From Saccharicrinis sp963677345 (GTDB lineage Bacteria > Bacteroidota > Bacteroidia > Bacteroidales > Marinilabiliaceae): a stretch of DNA of 64,000 nt. The stretch lies in assembly GCA_963677345.2 (NCBI GenBank), contig CAXXLC010000038.1:232580-296579 (forward strand), given 5' to 3'. Position 1 is the stretch's first letter. Each line of letters opens with the position of its first letter. Shown here in pieces: positions 19,251 through 28,024 of this stretch. Made by a program: the position numbers and the translations under genes. The notes below the pieces were generated by a model, which saw only the letters and a list, made by a program, of their open reading frames with translations, did no database searches and had not been told where the DNA came from.

Positions 19251-20129
19251 ATGGGAGTTTATTCAATAAAGGATTTAGAAAAGATTTCTGGTGTAAAAGC
19301 TCACACGATACGTATTTGGGAAAGACGTTATCATATTGTGGTTCCGCAAAGAACAGAGACAAATATCAGATTATACTCCGATTCTGACTTAAAACGACTT
19401 TTAAATATTGCTATACTTAATAAAAACGGTTATAAAATTTCGCAAATAGCCAGGTTGGGCGATGATAGCTTGAAGGAGAGAGTTCTGGATTTATGTCTGG
19501 ATACAAAAAATGCAGGTATTCAGATTGAAAGTTTAATGCTTTCCATGCTTGAGTTAAATGAGGGTAAGTTTAATAATGCTCTCACCCAGTCTATCATGAA
19601 AAGAGGTTTTGAAAATACTGTAGAAAAAATATTGTTCCCGTTTTTGGATAAGGTAGGGGTTTTGTGGCAAGCTGGTTCGGTGATGCCGGCACAAGAGCAT
19701 TTTATGAGTAATCTGATTCGTCAGAAATTGATCGTGGCAATTGATCAGGAGATGGAGAATACTAAAAATGATAAGTTGATCGTATTTTTTCTGGAGGAAG
19801 GAGAGGTGCATGAAATAGGTTTACTGTTTTATAGTTTAATTGCAAGAAAAGAAGGTTTCAATGTATTGTATCTTGGAGGATCTGTTCCTTTTGAGGATAT
19901 ATTAACGGTAAATCAATTAAAAAAAGTGGATGCATTTTTTAGCTCATTTATTTCTCCGCCTGAAAACAATGATTTAGAATTTGTTTTTAATAAGTATAAA
20001 AAACATTTACCTCAAAGTTATTTTTATGTGAGTGGTTTGCAGATTAAAAATTACAATAAACAATTGCCGGGCAAGTTTATAGAAGTTTCATCAGTAGACA
20101 GTTTTAAGAAGGTATTAAAAAAGTTATGA
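19251..20129 (+). CDS. MerR-family regulator with cobalamin-binding domain (CarH-like photoreceptor candidate)
   Basis: Predicted DNA-binding light or B12 sensor. Residues 1-70 form a MerR winged helix (YSIKDLEKISGVKAHTIRIW). Residues about 90-165 are a helical cap and 175-292 a Rossmann B12-binding domain. The family-critical residues are all visible: the W(x9)EH motif (Trp139, Glu149, His150) that packs on the adenosyl group in CarH, and the lower axial histidine His187 in EVHEIG, followed by GGSVPFEDIL. Retention of both suggests real adenosylcobalamin binding and light-driven derepression; this is inferred from the CarH/LitR family. No carotenoid or photolyase gene sits beside it, so its target is unknown. 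Confidence 0.88.
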   Translation: MGVYSIKDLEKISGVKAHTIRIWERRYHIVVPQRTETNIRLYSDSDLKRLLNIAILNKNGYKISQIARLGDDSLKERVLDLCLDTKNAGIQIESLMLSMLELNEGKFNNALTQSIMKRGFENTVEKILFPFLDKVGVLWQAGSVMPAQEHFMSNLIRQKLIVAIDQEMENTKNDKLIVFFLEEGEVHEIGLLFYSLIARKEGFNVLYLGGSVPFEDILTVNQLKKVDAFFSSFISPPENNDLEFVFNKYKKHLPQSYFYVSGLQIKNYNKQLPGKFIEVSSVDSFKKVLKKL

Positions 20130-20340
20130 AATATAAAATAAAATTAGCCCCGGATTAATGTATATCAAGAATTATTAGTTTATATTGCATTCGATATTAG
20201 TTTAACTTTTATTACCAACTAATATAAATATGAAACAAGCCATGAGAATCGGGAGATTAACAAAGTCAAAGTGTTTATATGCATAGATATGACTATGTTG
20301 GCGAGTTTTATGTGGCAATTAAAAAACAAATTTTATACGC

Positions 20341-20811
20341 ATGAAAGACATTTTAATTGGTAAAGGCTATGGTGATATTCAATTTGGAATGACCCGCTCC
20401 GAAGTTAAAAAGATTTTAGGTGAGCCAACTGAAGTTGATGAATATGCTTCCAGTGATGAATCTGATGATAATACAGAAGCTTTCCACTATGATGAAATAG
20501 AGGTTTCTATTTCATTTGATGAAGTAGATGATTGGAAATTAAGTTCTATTGCAGTTAGTGATCCGGAAGCTACATTAGAAGGTGTGAAGCTAATTGGTGC
20601 TTCAGATAAAGAATTACTGAGTAAGGTTGAGGATTTAGATCTTGGTGAATACGAAAGAGAGGATATTTCATCTCCTGAGAGTCCGGATAATGAAGTTATT
20701 TCATTTCCTGAATCAAGTATTAACTTTTGGTTTGAAAACGGGGCGGTAACAGAAATACAGTTTGGCCCGATGTGGGATGAGGAAGAAGAAGATTATATTT
20801 GGCCAAATTAA
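20341..20811 (+). CDS. Acidic hypothetical protein
   Basis: A 156-aa, strongly acidic cytosolic protein without signal peptide or membrane helix. The N-terminus contains GDIQFGMTRSEVKKILGEP, a short pattern also seen in SmpA/BamE-like and several small uncharacterised families, where a helix follows the xFGM turn; this may be only a local resemblance. The C-terminus is rich in Glu, Asp and Trp. It stands alone, about 210 bases after the MerR gene, and ends before a strong hairpin. I do not recognise its function. Confidence 0.7.
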   Translation: MKDILIGKGYGDIQFGMTRSEVKKILGEPTEVDEYASSDESDDNTEAFHYDEIEVSISFDEVDDWKLSSIAVSDPEATLEGVKLIGASDKELLSKVEDLDLGEYEREDISSPESPDNEVISFPESSINFWFENGAVTEIQFGPMWDEEEEDYIWPN

Positions 20812-20921
20812 TTTAATTTATTTGTTAGTTTTTGAGTAAAGATATATTTGGCTTTCAAGTTGCTTGATTTGAGTTGCTTGAATTTTTTCCGTATTTAATA
20901 AAGTACAAGAGTTAAGGAATT

Positions 20922-20950
20922 AAGGGTGTCATAAAAAAAATGACACCCTT
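20922..20950. terminator. Terminator hairpin between acidic protein and YhcH gene
   Basis: Perfect 11-bp inverted repeat (20922-20932 and 20940-20950) with a 7-base poly-A loop and a T-rich flank, located between the convergent genes ending at 20811 and 20955. Confidence 0.85.
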
Positions 20951-20954
20951 TGTT

Positions 20955-21404
20955 TTATAACAATACTTTTACTACTACTTTTTTTACAGGTTTTGATTCT
21001 TCAATTTTAATACCTGGAGCATGAATGTCGTTTGGAAAGAAAATACCAAACATTCCTTCCTCGAGCTTAACCTGGCTTACGTCAGCATGATAAAAAGCAA
21101 TGTCTTTTTCGGGATTATAAGCTTCTGAAATTTCCTGATCTTCAAGTGGGGCATATCCTATGTACTCTGATCCACTATCAATATATTGAATGTCGATATA
21201 CCTTTCATGAGTTTCAGGACGAGCATTTTCAGGTTCTTTAGTATTGTACTCCTGAACCATAGCAAATACGTTATCGCCATCAATATTATATCTCCCCGGT
21301 TCAATAGTTGAAAAATCAACTTCCTCAATAAATTCCAGGCCTTTATTTAACCTTTCGCTCAGGTTGCGATAATGCTTTGCATTATCTAAACTATCTATAA
21401 TCAT
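20955..21404 (-). CDS. YhcH/YjgK/YiaL family protein (TabA-like)
   Basis: A 149-aa single-domain cupin of the DUF386 (YhcH/YjgK/YiaL) family. Members include E. coli TabA and EbgC and are linked to sugar-acid or sialic-acid metabolism and biofilm control. Visible signatures are ARPETHERYIDIQYI, with metal-binding His and Glu, and GMFGIFFPNDIHAPGI with the second histidine. It is monocistronic. A CAAAGATA at 21431-21438 reads TATCTTTG on the minus strand, fitting a -7 element 26 bases upstream of the start. Substrate is unknown. Confidence 0.9.
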   Translation of the reverse strand: MIIDSLDNAKHYRNLSERLNKGLEFIEEVDFSTIEPGRYNIDGDNVFAMVQEYNTKEPENARPETHERYIDIQYIDSGSEYIGYAPLEDQEISEAYNPEKDIAFYHADVSQVKLEEGMFGIFFPNDIHAPGIKIEESKPVKKVVVKVLL

Positions 21405-21500
21405 ATTTTTTTCTTAAAAAGTTAGTGCATCAAAGATACATCTTTTAGTTTTTTATTTTGAATAAATATTATCTTCGGGGTAGATTTAAATTTAATAAAG

Positions 21501-21926
21501 ATGATTCGAAAAGATTATATTTTAAGAATGATTGAAGAGATAGCTAAGGTTATAGCTGCAATTCTTGGATTGTTGAAAGATGGCAAAACGCAACAAGCTC
21601 AAAAGTTATATTCTGAAGCTTTAAAAAGAGCTTTTGACCTGGAAGAGGACAGAGTTCTGGATATGGAGGTAGATCAATTAAGGGCTGTCTTTGAGAATCA
21701 GTTTGGAGAAAGTTTTGAAGGTTTAGAGATTATTGCCGGTTTGCTCGTAAGGGGAGGAGATATTCATCTTGCCAATGGAAATGAAGGTAAGTCGGAGATT
21801 TGTTATTTAAAGGCATTGTCGCTGTATAATTTAGTAGAAATGGAGTCCGGTATTTATTCAATAAACCGACAGTTTGAGATGAAAAAATTAACTCAATTGA
21901 TTGATGAAATTAAAGGCCGGGTATAG
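21501..21926 (+). CDS. DUF6483-like helical protein
   Basis: A 141-aa all-helical soluble protein. The start MIRKDYILRMIEEIAKVIAAILGLLKDGK matches what I recall of the DUF6483 family in Bacteroidota and Firmicutes, which pairs with TPR-like helical hairpins. The pattern of amphipathic helix pairs, for example GNEGKSEICYLKALSLYNLV, is TPR-like. It is divergent from the YhcH gene and convergent with the FUSC gene. Function is unknown. Confidence 0.75.
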   Translation: MIRKDYILRMIEEIAKVIAAILGLLKDGKTQQAQKLYSEALKRAFDLEEDRVLDMEVDQLRAVFENQFGESFEGLEIIAGLLVRGGDIHLANGNEGKSEICYLKALSLYNLVEMESGIYSINRQFEMKKLTQLIDEIKGRV

Positions 21927-21981
21927 ATTATCAGGATTTTAGACAAAGGATATACAACGAAATATTTATGTTTTGCCATTG

Positions 21982-24132
21982 TTATTTAACAAGCTCTCCC
22001 GATTCTCTTAGTAGCTTATTGCTAACTCCTGTAATATTGTAAATTAATCTTAATTGCTGTTTGTGTTTTGAGTCTTTTAACTCGTCTATTTGATCTCTTA
22101 ATTTAATAAGTAGCGGCTTTAATAAAGGCAAGTTAACTTTTGTATCCTTTTGTTTTAGTTGACTTATTCTGTTTGCAGCCTCGTTTAGAGTTAAATTAAT
22201 TGTATTAATAATTTCCTCTGTTTCGTCAATGGGTAATTCGTTTAATTCATCTCTTTGAGCACCTAAAGCTGATATGTAAGAAAGAAGTACGTGGTTTAAG
22301 TATGTAATAGTAAAGGCTGTGTCTAAAGCCCGTTTTCTTTTTTTAGGTTCAACACGCATACTTTGCCACGATAATGTTAATGAATTGTCGGCTTTATGAG
22401 CAAGTCTTCTGGCCAGGCGATAATTGTAGTCGTCTTCTTTTGGGTATTTATATTCATCCCATATTTCTTTTAAATAAAAAGCATTGTTTTTTAATGCCGA
22501 CGATAATAAACCAGGTAATTGCTTGTGTTGCCAGTTTGGCCATAATAAACGGATAGCAAAAAATGCAATGCCGGCTCCAATAATCGTATCAATAACCCTG
22601 GGTAGCATAACGGCAACACCCATATTTCTGGTCATTATATTACCAGCTAACACATAAATGGTTATAAATACAACAGCATACGAATAGTTTGAACTTCTAT
22701 AATAGAAAAAGAAATAAACACTTAGAAGTATTAATAATATTTGACCTGCAAATGTAGGCATAAAACCAACTAAAGAAATACCAATAACAACACCACTTAG
22801 TGTTCCCAGAATCCTCTCAAATAAACGTTTTTTTGTTTCGCTGTAGGTGGGTTGACAAACAAACAAGGAAGTCAGCATTATCCATTCACCTTTATCCATA
22901 TTGTAATTTATCACTATCAGATAACCTATTAAGAAGCAGGCGCTCAGACGTATTGCATATCTGAATCTTGGGTGTTTTATGGTTAGCTGATCTTTAATGC
23001 GTTTCCAGAAACTTCTTTCGTCTTGCCCTAACCGGGGAATTGAAGTGCTGATTTCTGGTTTGTACAGGTTTTTTAAAGATAAATGCGAACGAGTAAGATT
23101 ATGTAAAAGTAATTCGAGTAATTGCCTGTCGTAATTGGGTAATTTGTCAATTTCAAATTCTAAAGCACTAATAATCCATTCAATAGATACCGGGTGGTTG
23201 TATTTTTGTTCTGTTAGCATACAATCTGCTAAAGTTTTTGTTGCATGAGATAATTGATGCAGTAACTCTGCAAATCCTTCCAGTATTTCTTTATATTCTG
23301 ATTTTTCTTTTAGTTTTTCATATCTCTCATGACTGGATGCTGCTCTTTCGTGGAGACTTTGTAATAACATGAACCGTTGTAAAAAAGGTGCCAGTTCGTT
23401 TTGATCTTTTACTTCGTCGCCATAGTTGTTGATAACCTCTTTGCATTTTTCAAGAGCAGTTACTACATTAACATTTAAAACAGCCAGTTTTCCGCTGATG
23501 TTTGATTCTTGGTTTTCACTAATAGGGAAAAATTTTGCTTTTTCCTGCAGGTATGCAGAAAGGGCAATAAAACCTCTGGAAAGTTGTTCTTCTACGAGTC
23601 GTCCTGGTTTTTTATATAGCAGAAACAGGGAAATAGCTCCATAAAACAGGGCTCCGGAGCATAACAGTATGGGTTGAAGATACCAATTCATGTTATGATC
23701 TAATCCAAGCATGGCATAAATCCCAATTAAAATTGCCCCGTATGAAATACCCCTGTATCTTTCGCTAACGCCACCAATTAAAATAAATAAAATCGTAGAT
23801 GAAATAAACCCGATTCCAAATAATATTGGATAAGGTTTTAAGACTGTAACAGAGGTGGTTGTGATAGCAAAACTAATAATGGTAATAATTAGAGCCTTCA
23901 AACGTCCTTTGGGGTGGTCATCCGTTTCTGCCAGAGCGGCAGCAACAGTTCCTAAGGTTAAAGTTGTGCCCCAATAAGGATTAAAAAATATAGAAAAAGG
24001 AATGACTTGTACGGTAGAAGCTATAACTACTTTTAATGCTGTTAAACGATTGGGTTTTCTCCAGAACTCCTTGTAAAGTGCCTTATACCATTCTGTTTCT
24101 TTTATTGTATTTAAAATAGAGTTTTTCGACAT
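21982..24132 (-). CDS. FUSC/YccS-family membrane protein
   Basis: A 716-aa inner-membrane protein of the fusaric acid resistance/YccS-YhfK type. Two blocks of closely spaced membrane helices (about residues 27-170 and 390-525) flank a long cytosolic helical domain, with another helical domain at the C-terminus. The duplicated layout and the GEWIMLTSLFVCQPTYSETKKR segment after the second block, followed by RILGTLSGVVIGI, are typical. These proteins are thought to export aromatic acids or other solutes; no substrate can be assigned. It is followed downstream by a gap and the DUF6483-like gene, convergent. Confidence 0.88.
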   Translation of the reverse strand: MSKNSILNTIKETEWYKALYKEFWRKPNRLTALKVVIASTVQVIPFSIFFNPYWGTTLTLGTVAAALAETDDHPKGRLKALIITIISFAITTTSVTVLKPYPILFGIGFISSTILFILIGGVSERYRGISYGAILIGIYAMLGLDHNMNWYLQPILLCSGALFYGAISLFLLYKKPGRLVEEQLSRGFIALSAYLQEKAKFFPISENQESNISGKLAVLNVNVVTALEKCKEVINNYGDEVKDQNELAPFLQRFMLLQSLHERAASSHERYEKLKEKSEYKEILEGFAELLHQLSHATKTLADCMLTEQKYNHPVSIEWIISALEFEIDKLPNYDRQLLELLLHNLTRSHLSLKNLYKPEISTSIPRLGQDERSFWKRIKDQLTIKHPRFRYAIRLSACFLIGYLIVINYNMDKGEWIMLTSLFVCQPTYSETKKRLFERILGTLSGVVIGISLVGFMPTFAGQILLILLSVYFFFYYRSSNYSYAVVFITIYVLAGNIMTRNMGVAVMLPRVIDTIIGAGIAFFAIRLLWPNWQHKQLPGLLSSALKNNAFYLKEIWDEYKYPKEDDYNYRLARRLAHKADNSLTLSWQSMRVEPKKRKRALDTAFTITYLNHVLLSYISALGAQRDELNELPIDETEEIINTINLTLNEAANRISQLKQKDTKVNLPLLKPLLIKLRDQIDELKDSKHKQQLRLIYNITGVSNKLLRESGELVK

Positions 24133-24199
24133 TAAATCCGGTTGTTTAAATGAAATATAAATTAAATATACATGGGATATATTTGAGAATGTAATGATA

Positions 24200-25480
24200 T
24201 TAATTTTTAGGATAACTTTTTTGAGAATATATCATTAAAAGTATAGCCATAGTTAAAAAAATGATACCAACAGCATAAGTAATGCTAAATCCAAATAATT
24301 CATATAATTGAATTCCTATAATTGGAGCAAATAAAGCTCTTGCTCCGGTTAAAAACAGGTGTACTGATTGGTAGTCAGCGGCTTCGTGGGGTTCGCAAAA
24401 GTAGCTGCTGCCTATTCCCCATAATAATGGCATACTTCCCATGAATAATCCATTAAATATTACTGCAATCAATAACACGTGATACAGTTTGATACCTAAT
24501 ATTTCACTGTATGAGGGAATGTATTCAGATAGTGCTGTAAAAGCTATAAATAACATTAATGAACTAAAGGTTAATATTCCAAATCTCCTGGGGTCTTTTT
24601 TTCCTAAAAGTTTGCCAAATATTGGTAAAACAGCAATAGCAACCAGGTTATAAGCATTGTTATAAAAAGAAACGGACGAGTAATTTAAATCTAAAGCTTC
24701 TTTGTAAAAAATAGTAATTACGGCATGTGTACTCATCCATGCAAAACCATAAAGAATAAATCCCAGCTCCAAATGACGGAATGGAATATTGGTTTTTAAG
24801 ATATTGAATATTCTCTTAAAGGAGTCGCCTAATGCTTTACCCATTGGTTTTACTACAGGATCAATTCTTTGCTTGAATTCAATTTTAGTTAACTGGAAAA
24901 TTGAAATAACACCTAAAATACCAACCATAGGATAAAATATGCGGTAGGAATTGGGGTCGAAATCGAGTAATAACCCAACAATAAAAGTAGAAACCATGGT
25001 TAATACCTTGTTGATTGTGGTTGAATAACCGAATAGTTTTCCGAAATTTTCATGTTTGTAATTTCCTTTTAAATATTGGTTGATAGAAGGAACAACAGCT
25101 ATCTGCGAAGTATAAAACAACAGGAAGACTGATAAAAACAGGAAATGAAACTTAGGTGATAATCCTAAATCTTCATTCACGGCAGGAAAGATCGAAAAAA
25201 TAACTAAAGGCAAACGGGTGATTATGCCCACTGTACGTAATAGTGTTTTACGATTGGGATACCTGCGCATAATTTCATTTGCCAGCATGGCAAAGAGAAA
25301 AACAACCATGCTGAATTGAAATAAAAAAGCCAGTTGAACATTTGATCCTCTTAAAGATTTAATAAAGATAAACTCATTAAGAATTAAAGCTCCTCTTGCT
25401 ATTCCGTCAATGCTGCTATAAAATATATGCAGCTTAAAGGTTTTTTTCTCACTGCTATCCAGATGCTGAAGTATATTCAT
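24200..25480 (-). CDS. Major facilitator superfamily transporter
   Basis: A 426-aa polytopic protein with about 12 predicted membrane helices in two groups of six, separated by a basic cytosolic loop (about residues 205-235). The loop after helix 2 has MRRYPNRKTLLR, the basic position of the MFS A-motif. Direction and substrate are not evident. It lies 67 bases upstream of the FUSC gene in the same direction, so the two could be co-transcribed and both act in solute export. Confidence 0.8.
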   Translation of the reverse strand: MNILQHLDSSEKKTFKLHIFYSSIDGIARGALILNEFIFIKSLRGSNVQLAFLFQFSMVVFLFAMLANEIMRRYPNRKTLLRTVGIITRLPLVIFSIFPAVNEDLGLSPKFHFLFLSVFLLFYTSQIAVVPSINQYLKGNYKHENFGKLFGYSTTINKVLTMVSTFIVGLLLDFDPNSYRIFYPMVGILGVISIFQLTKIEFKQRIDPVVKPMGKALGDSFKRIFNILKTNIPFRHLELGFILYGFAWMSTHAVITIFYKEALDLNYSSVSFYNNAYNLVAIAVLPIFGKLLGKKDPRRFGILTFSSLMLFIAFTALSEYIPSYSEILGIKLYHVLLIAVIFNGLFMGSMPLLWGIGSSYFCEPHEAADYQSVHLFLTGARALFAPIIGIQLYELFGFSITYAVGIIFLTMAILLMIYSQKSYPKN

Positions 25481-25675
25481 ATTTTTTAATAAGCCTACAA
25501 AATTACTAAAACAATCAAATGGGAACTAAATAAGATTTTTAATTATCGTTAAAATAGTACTTTTGACAGTAATCATTGTTTAAATCCGTATTATAAGATT
25601 AATTTTCTGTTTATATTTCGAATTTGATTAACTGTACAATCTATACAAACTGTTTTGAGAGGATTAGGTTCACAT

Positions 25676-26329
25676 ATGCCCATTGAAAAAAGACGTTTTA
25701 TTCATAGTCTGATTTTTCCTTCTGTATTAATTATTGCAATTATAATAGTAAAATTACTTGAGGAATTAGAGAATGTTAAATTAACAGAGTGGGGTATCCG
25801 ACCATTGAGTGTTGATGGTATCATGGGAATTTTAACTTCGCCATTAATTCATGGAGATTGGGGGCATCTTTATTCTAATTCCATATCTCTGTTTGTTCTT
25901 GGAGTGGCATTGTTTTATTTTTATCATAAAATTGCATATAAAGTTTTCTTTTTGATTTATATATTGAGTGGAACAGGTACATGGTTGGCAGCTCGGGATG
26001 TCTGGCATATTGGAGCAAGTAGTGTTGTTTATGGTTTAGCTTCTTTTTTGACTTTGAGTGGGATTCTTAGAAAATACTATCGTTTAATAGCGATTTCTTT
26101 TATTGTTGTTTTCTTTTACGGGAGTTTGGTTTGGGGTGCATTACCTTTAAAAGTAGATTTACCTTATTCATGGGAAGGCCATTTATGGGGAGGTTTAGTT
26201 GGATTGATGATGGCTGTGGTTTATCGAAAAGAGGGGCCACAAAGACCTCCTTCTCAGCTTGAGGAGGAGGAAGATGATGATGACGAGGAAGAAAACAGGT
26301 ATTGGATGAATACCAATATTGAACCTTAA
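25676..26329 (+). CDS. Rhomboid family intramembrane serine protease
   Basis: Six-helix membrane protease that cleaves substrates within or near the bilayer. The signatures are complete: HGDWGHLYSNS in the second helix region, the catalytic serine in GASSVVYG, and the catalytic histidine in GHLWGGLVG. The C-terminal cytosolic tail is extremely acidic (a run of Glu and Asp after residue 195). The TTG upstream at 25655 also opens this frame, but the ATG at 25676 follows a GAGAGGA-like ribosome site and gives a normal N-terminus, so I start there. Substrates are unknown. Confidence 0.92.
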   Translation: MPIEKRRFIHSLIFPSVLIIAIIIVKLLEELENVKLTEWGIRPLSVDGIMGILTSPLIHGDWGHLYSNSISLFVLGVALFYFYHKIAYKVFFLIYILSGTGTWLAARDVWHIGASSVVYGLASFLTLSGILRKYYRLIAISFIVVFFYGSLVWGALPLKVDLPYSWEGHLWGGLVGLMMAVVYRKEGPQRPPSQLEEEEDDDDEEENRYWMNTNIEP

Positions 26330-26392
26330 TATAAATTTTCGGTTGTAAATATTACTTTTGTGATAGTTTACCTAAACATGATTAATTTTAAT

Positions 26393-27199
26393 ATGATGAG
26401 AAATTACTGGAAATATTTAGTTGTAGTAAGTGTTGTTGCAGTTTTTATGACTGCATGTTCTACTGTGCCAATTACTGGTCGTAAGCAAATTAGCTTATTC
26501 CCGTCTTCTCAAATGGCAGAAATGGCTTTGACTAATTATAATTCGTTTTTAGATAGTGCAAAGATTTCTGCAGATAAAACAAATACTGATTTAGTGAAAA
26601 AAGTAGGTGGGAAAATTGCTGCTGCTGTTGAAAAATATATGAAAGATAATGGATTAGAGAATGAATTGCAGTATTTTAACTGGGAATTTAACCTGGTGGA
26701 GGATGCAACTCCTAATGCATGGTGTATGCCGGGAGGTAAGGTTGTTTTTTATACAGGTATATTACCCTATACTCAGGATGAAGCAGGTATTGCTGTAGTA
26801 ATGGGACATGAAATTGCGCATGCTATTGCTCGTCATGGTAACGAAAGGATGAGTCAGCAAATGGGGGTTCAGGCTGTTGCTACAGGATTACAAGTAGCCT
26901 TGAGTGAAAAACCGGCACAAACAAAGGCTATTTATATGGGAGCTTTTGGTTTGGGAGCACAATATGGTATGTTATTACCTTATTCGCGCACTCATGAATC
27001 GGAAGCGGATAAAATGGGATTGGTTTTTATGGCCATGGCAGGTTATAACCCTGAAGTAGCTGTTGAATTCTGGACTCGGATGTCGCAAGGCGGTAACAGT
27101 GTTCCTGAATTTTTAAGCACGCACCCTTCAGATGAAACTCGTATTAAAAATATTAAAGAGTTTTTGCCTGAGGCAAAAAGTTATATGCCGGAAAAGTAA
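26393..27199 (+). CDS. M48 family metallopeptidase, lipoprotein (LoiP/YggG-like)
   Basis: Zinc metallopeptidase with a lipoprotein signal: a hydrophobic segment ending MTACSTVP, so the mature protein starts at the lipidated Cys and faces the periplasm. The active site is the HEIAHA motif in VMGHEIAHAIARHG, with the third ligand in ESEADKMG. This resembles E. coli LoiP (YggG) and BepA-type envelope quality-control peptidases. The frame opens at a GTG at 26360; the ATG ATG pair at 26393/26396 gives a normal lipoprotein signal, so I use 26393. It follows the rhomboid gene by 63 bases, and both are envelope proteases. Confidence 0.9.
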   Translation: MMRNYWKYLVVVSVVAVFMTACSTVPITGRKQISLFPSSQMAEMALTNYNSFLDSAKISADKTNTDLVKKVGGKIAAAVEKYMKDNGLENELQYFNWEFNLVEDATPNAWCMPGGKVVFYTGILPYTQDEAGIAVVMGHEIAHAIARHGNERMSQQMGVQAVATGLQVALSEKPAQTKAIYMGAFGLGAQYGMLLPYSRTHESEADKMGLVFMAMAGYNPEVAVEFWTRMSQGGNSVPEFLSTHPSDETRIKNIKEFLPEAKSYMPEK

Positions 27200-27352
27200 A
27201 TGGTTAGAGCATATTTAATGATACTAAGATGCTTAATCAATTATTTATATGTTGTGTGCTGTGGGTTGTAAACACCTATGAAGATGATGATTGTAAATAT
27301 TTACCGAACTATGGATGTAGAGAGCCTCTTTTATCATTAGCTGTTTATTCAA

Positions 27353-27408
27353 ACTTTCAACTTTCAACTTTCAACTTTTGACTTTTGACTTTTAACTTTT
27401 AACTATTT
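27353..27408. repeat. Tandem heptamer array ACTTTNR
   Basis: Seven exact-length heptamers (three ACTTTCA, two ACTTTTG, two ACTTTTA) followed by one degenerate unit. It lies in the 298-base gap between the M48 lipoprotein and the small lipoprotein; no gene is seen in that gap. The same heptamer in complement occurs at 8810-8837. Confidence 0.85.
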
Positions 27409-27497
27409 TCTTAGTCCTAAAAACTAACTTGCTATTATTGTAGAGGTCTCAAATCTTTTACTACATTTGTGCTCGTAGATTTTTTTTAATAAAGTAA

Positions 27498-27908
27498 ATG
27501 AAGGAATTGTCCAAATTTAAGGTTTTAAGCATTACGCTTTTGGTTACCATGACATCATGTGTAGCCGGAACTATGGACATTAATGCCGAAACATTACGTT
27601 CCTATGGTATTGAAATTGATCTTAATGCTTCAGATAAAGTTCAGACAGTACAGCGTGTTAAAAAATCAAAGTCTCAAAACAATCATAAATTTCGTTTTGG
27701 TAGTTTAGTTGAAACAGGAAGAAAACACGTAATATACAGGGGGCTTACAATTGAAAGTGTTCCTGTTACGGAATATTTAAGTTCTGAATATTTTATAGAA
27801 CCCTTAATTAATAATCAGATCCGGACTTCAAATAGTATTTATACATCATTATTTTCAGGTGCTGATTTTGTATCCAGGGCAGGTCCTGTTTTTCTACTTT
27901 TAAAATAA
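27498..27908 (+). CDS. Small putative lipoprotein of unknown function
   Basis: A 136-aa protein with an N-terminal hydrophobic stretch and a possible lipobox, TMTSC, around residues 17-21. The rest is basic in the middle (VKKSKSQNNHKFRF) and has no recognised domain. It lies 116 bases before secA and is separated from it by a hairpin terminator, so it is not part of a secA operon. Codon use and composition do not stand out. I do not recognise the family. Confidence 0.65.
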   Translation: MKELSKFKVLSITLLVTMTSCVAGTMDINAETLRSYGIEIDLNASDKVQTVQRVKKSKSQNNHKFRFGSLVETGRKHVIYRGLTIESVPVTEYLSSEYFIEPLINNQIRTSNSIYTSLFSGADFVSRAGPVFLLLK

Positions 27909-27969
27909 TTGGAAACAGATAGTTTCCTGATGATTGATTAAGGTATTTTAATCAGAATTTATATTAATC

Positions 27970-27995
27970 AAACCGGATTAAATCTGGTTGTTTTT
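27970..27995 (+). terminator. Rho-independent terminator upstream of secA
   Basis: Inverted repeat AAACCGGATT / AATCTGGTT (27970-27989, one G-U pair) directly followed by a T-rich tract. It ends the small lipoprotein transcript. Confidence 0.7.
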
Positions 27996-28024
27996 CATTT
28001 TTGTTTATAGAAATTAAATAAGTA

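Noticed and set aside
19554..19811. 85-aa ORF antisense to the MerR gene
   Set aside because: Lies wholly inside a well-supported gene with intact motifs.
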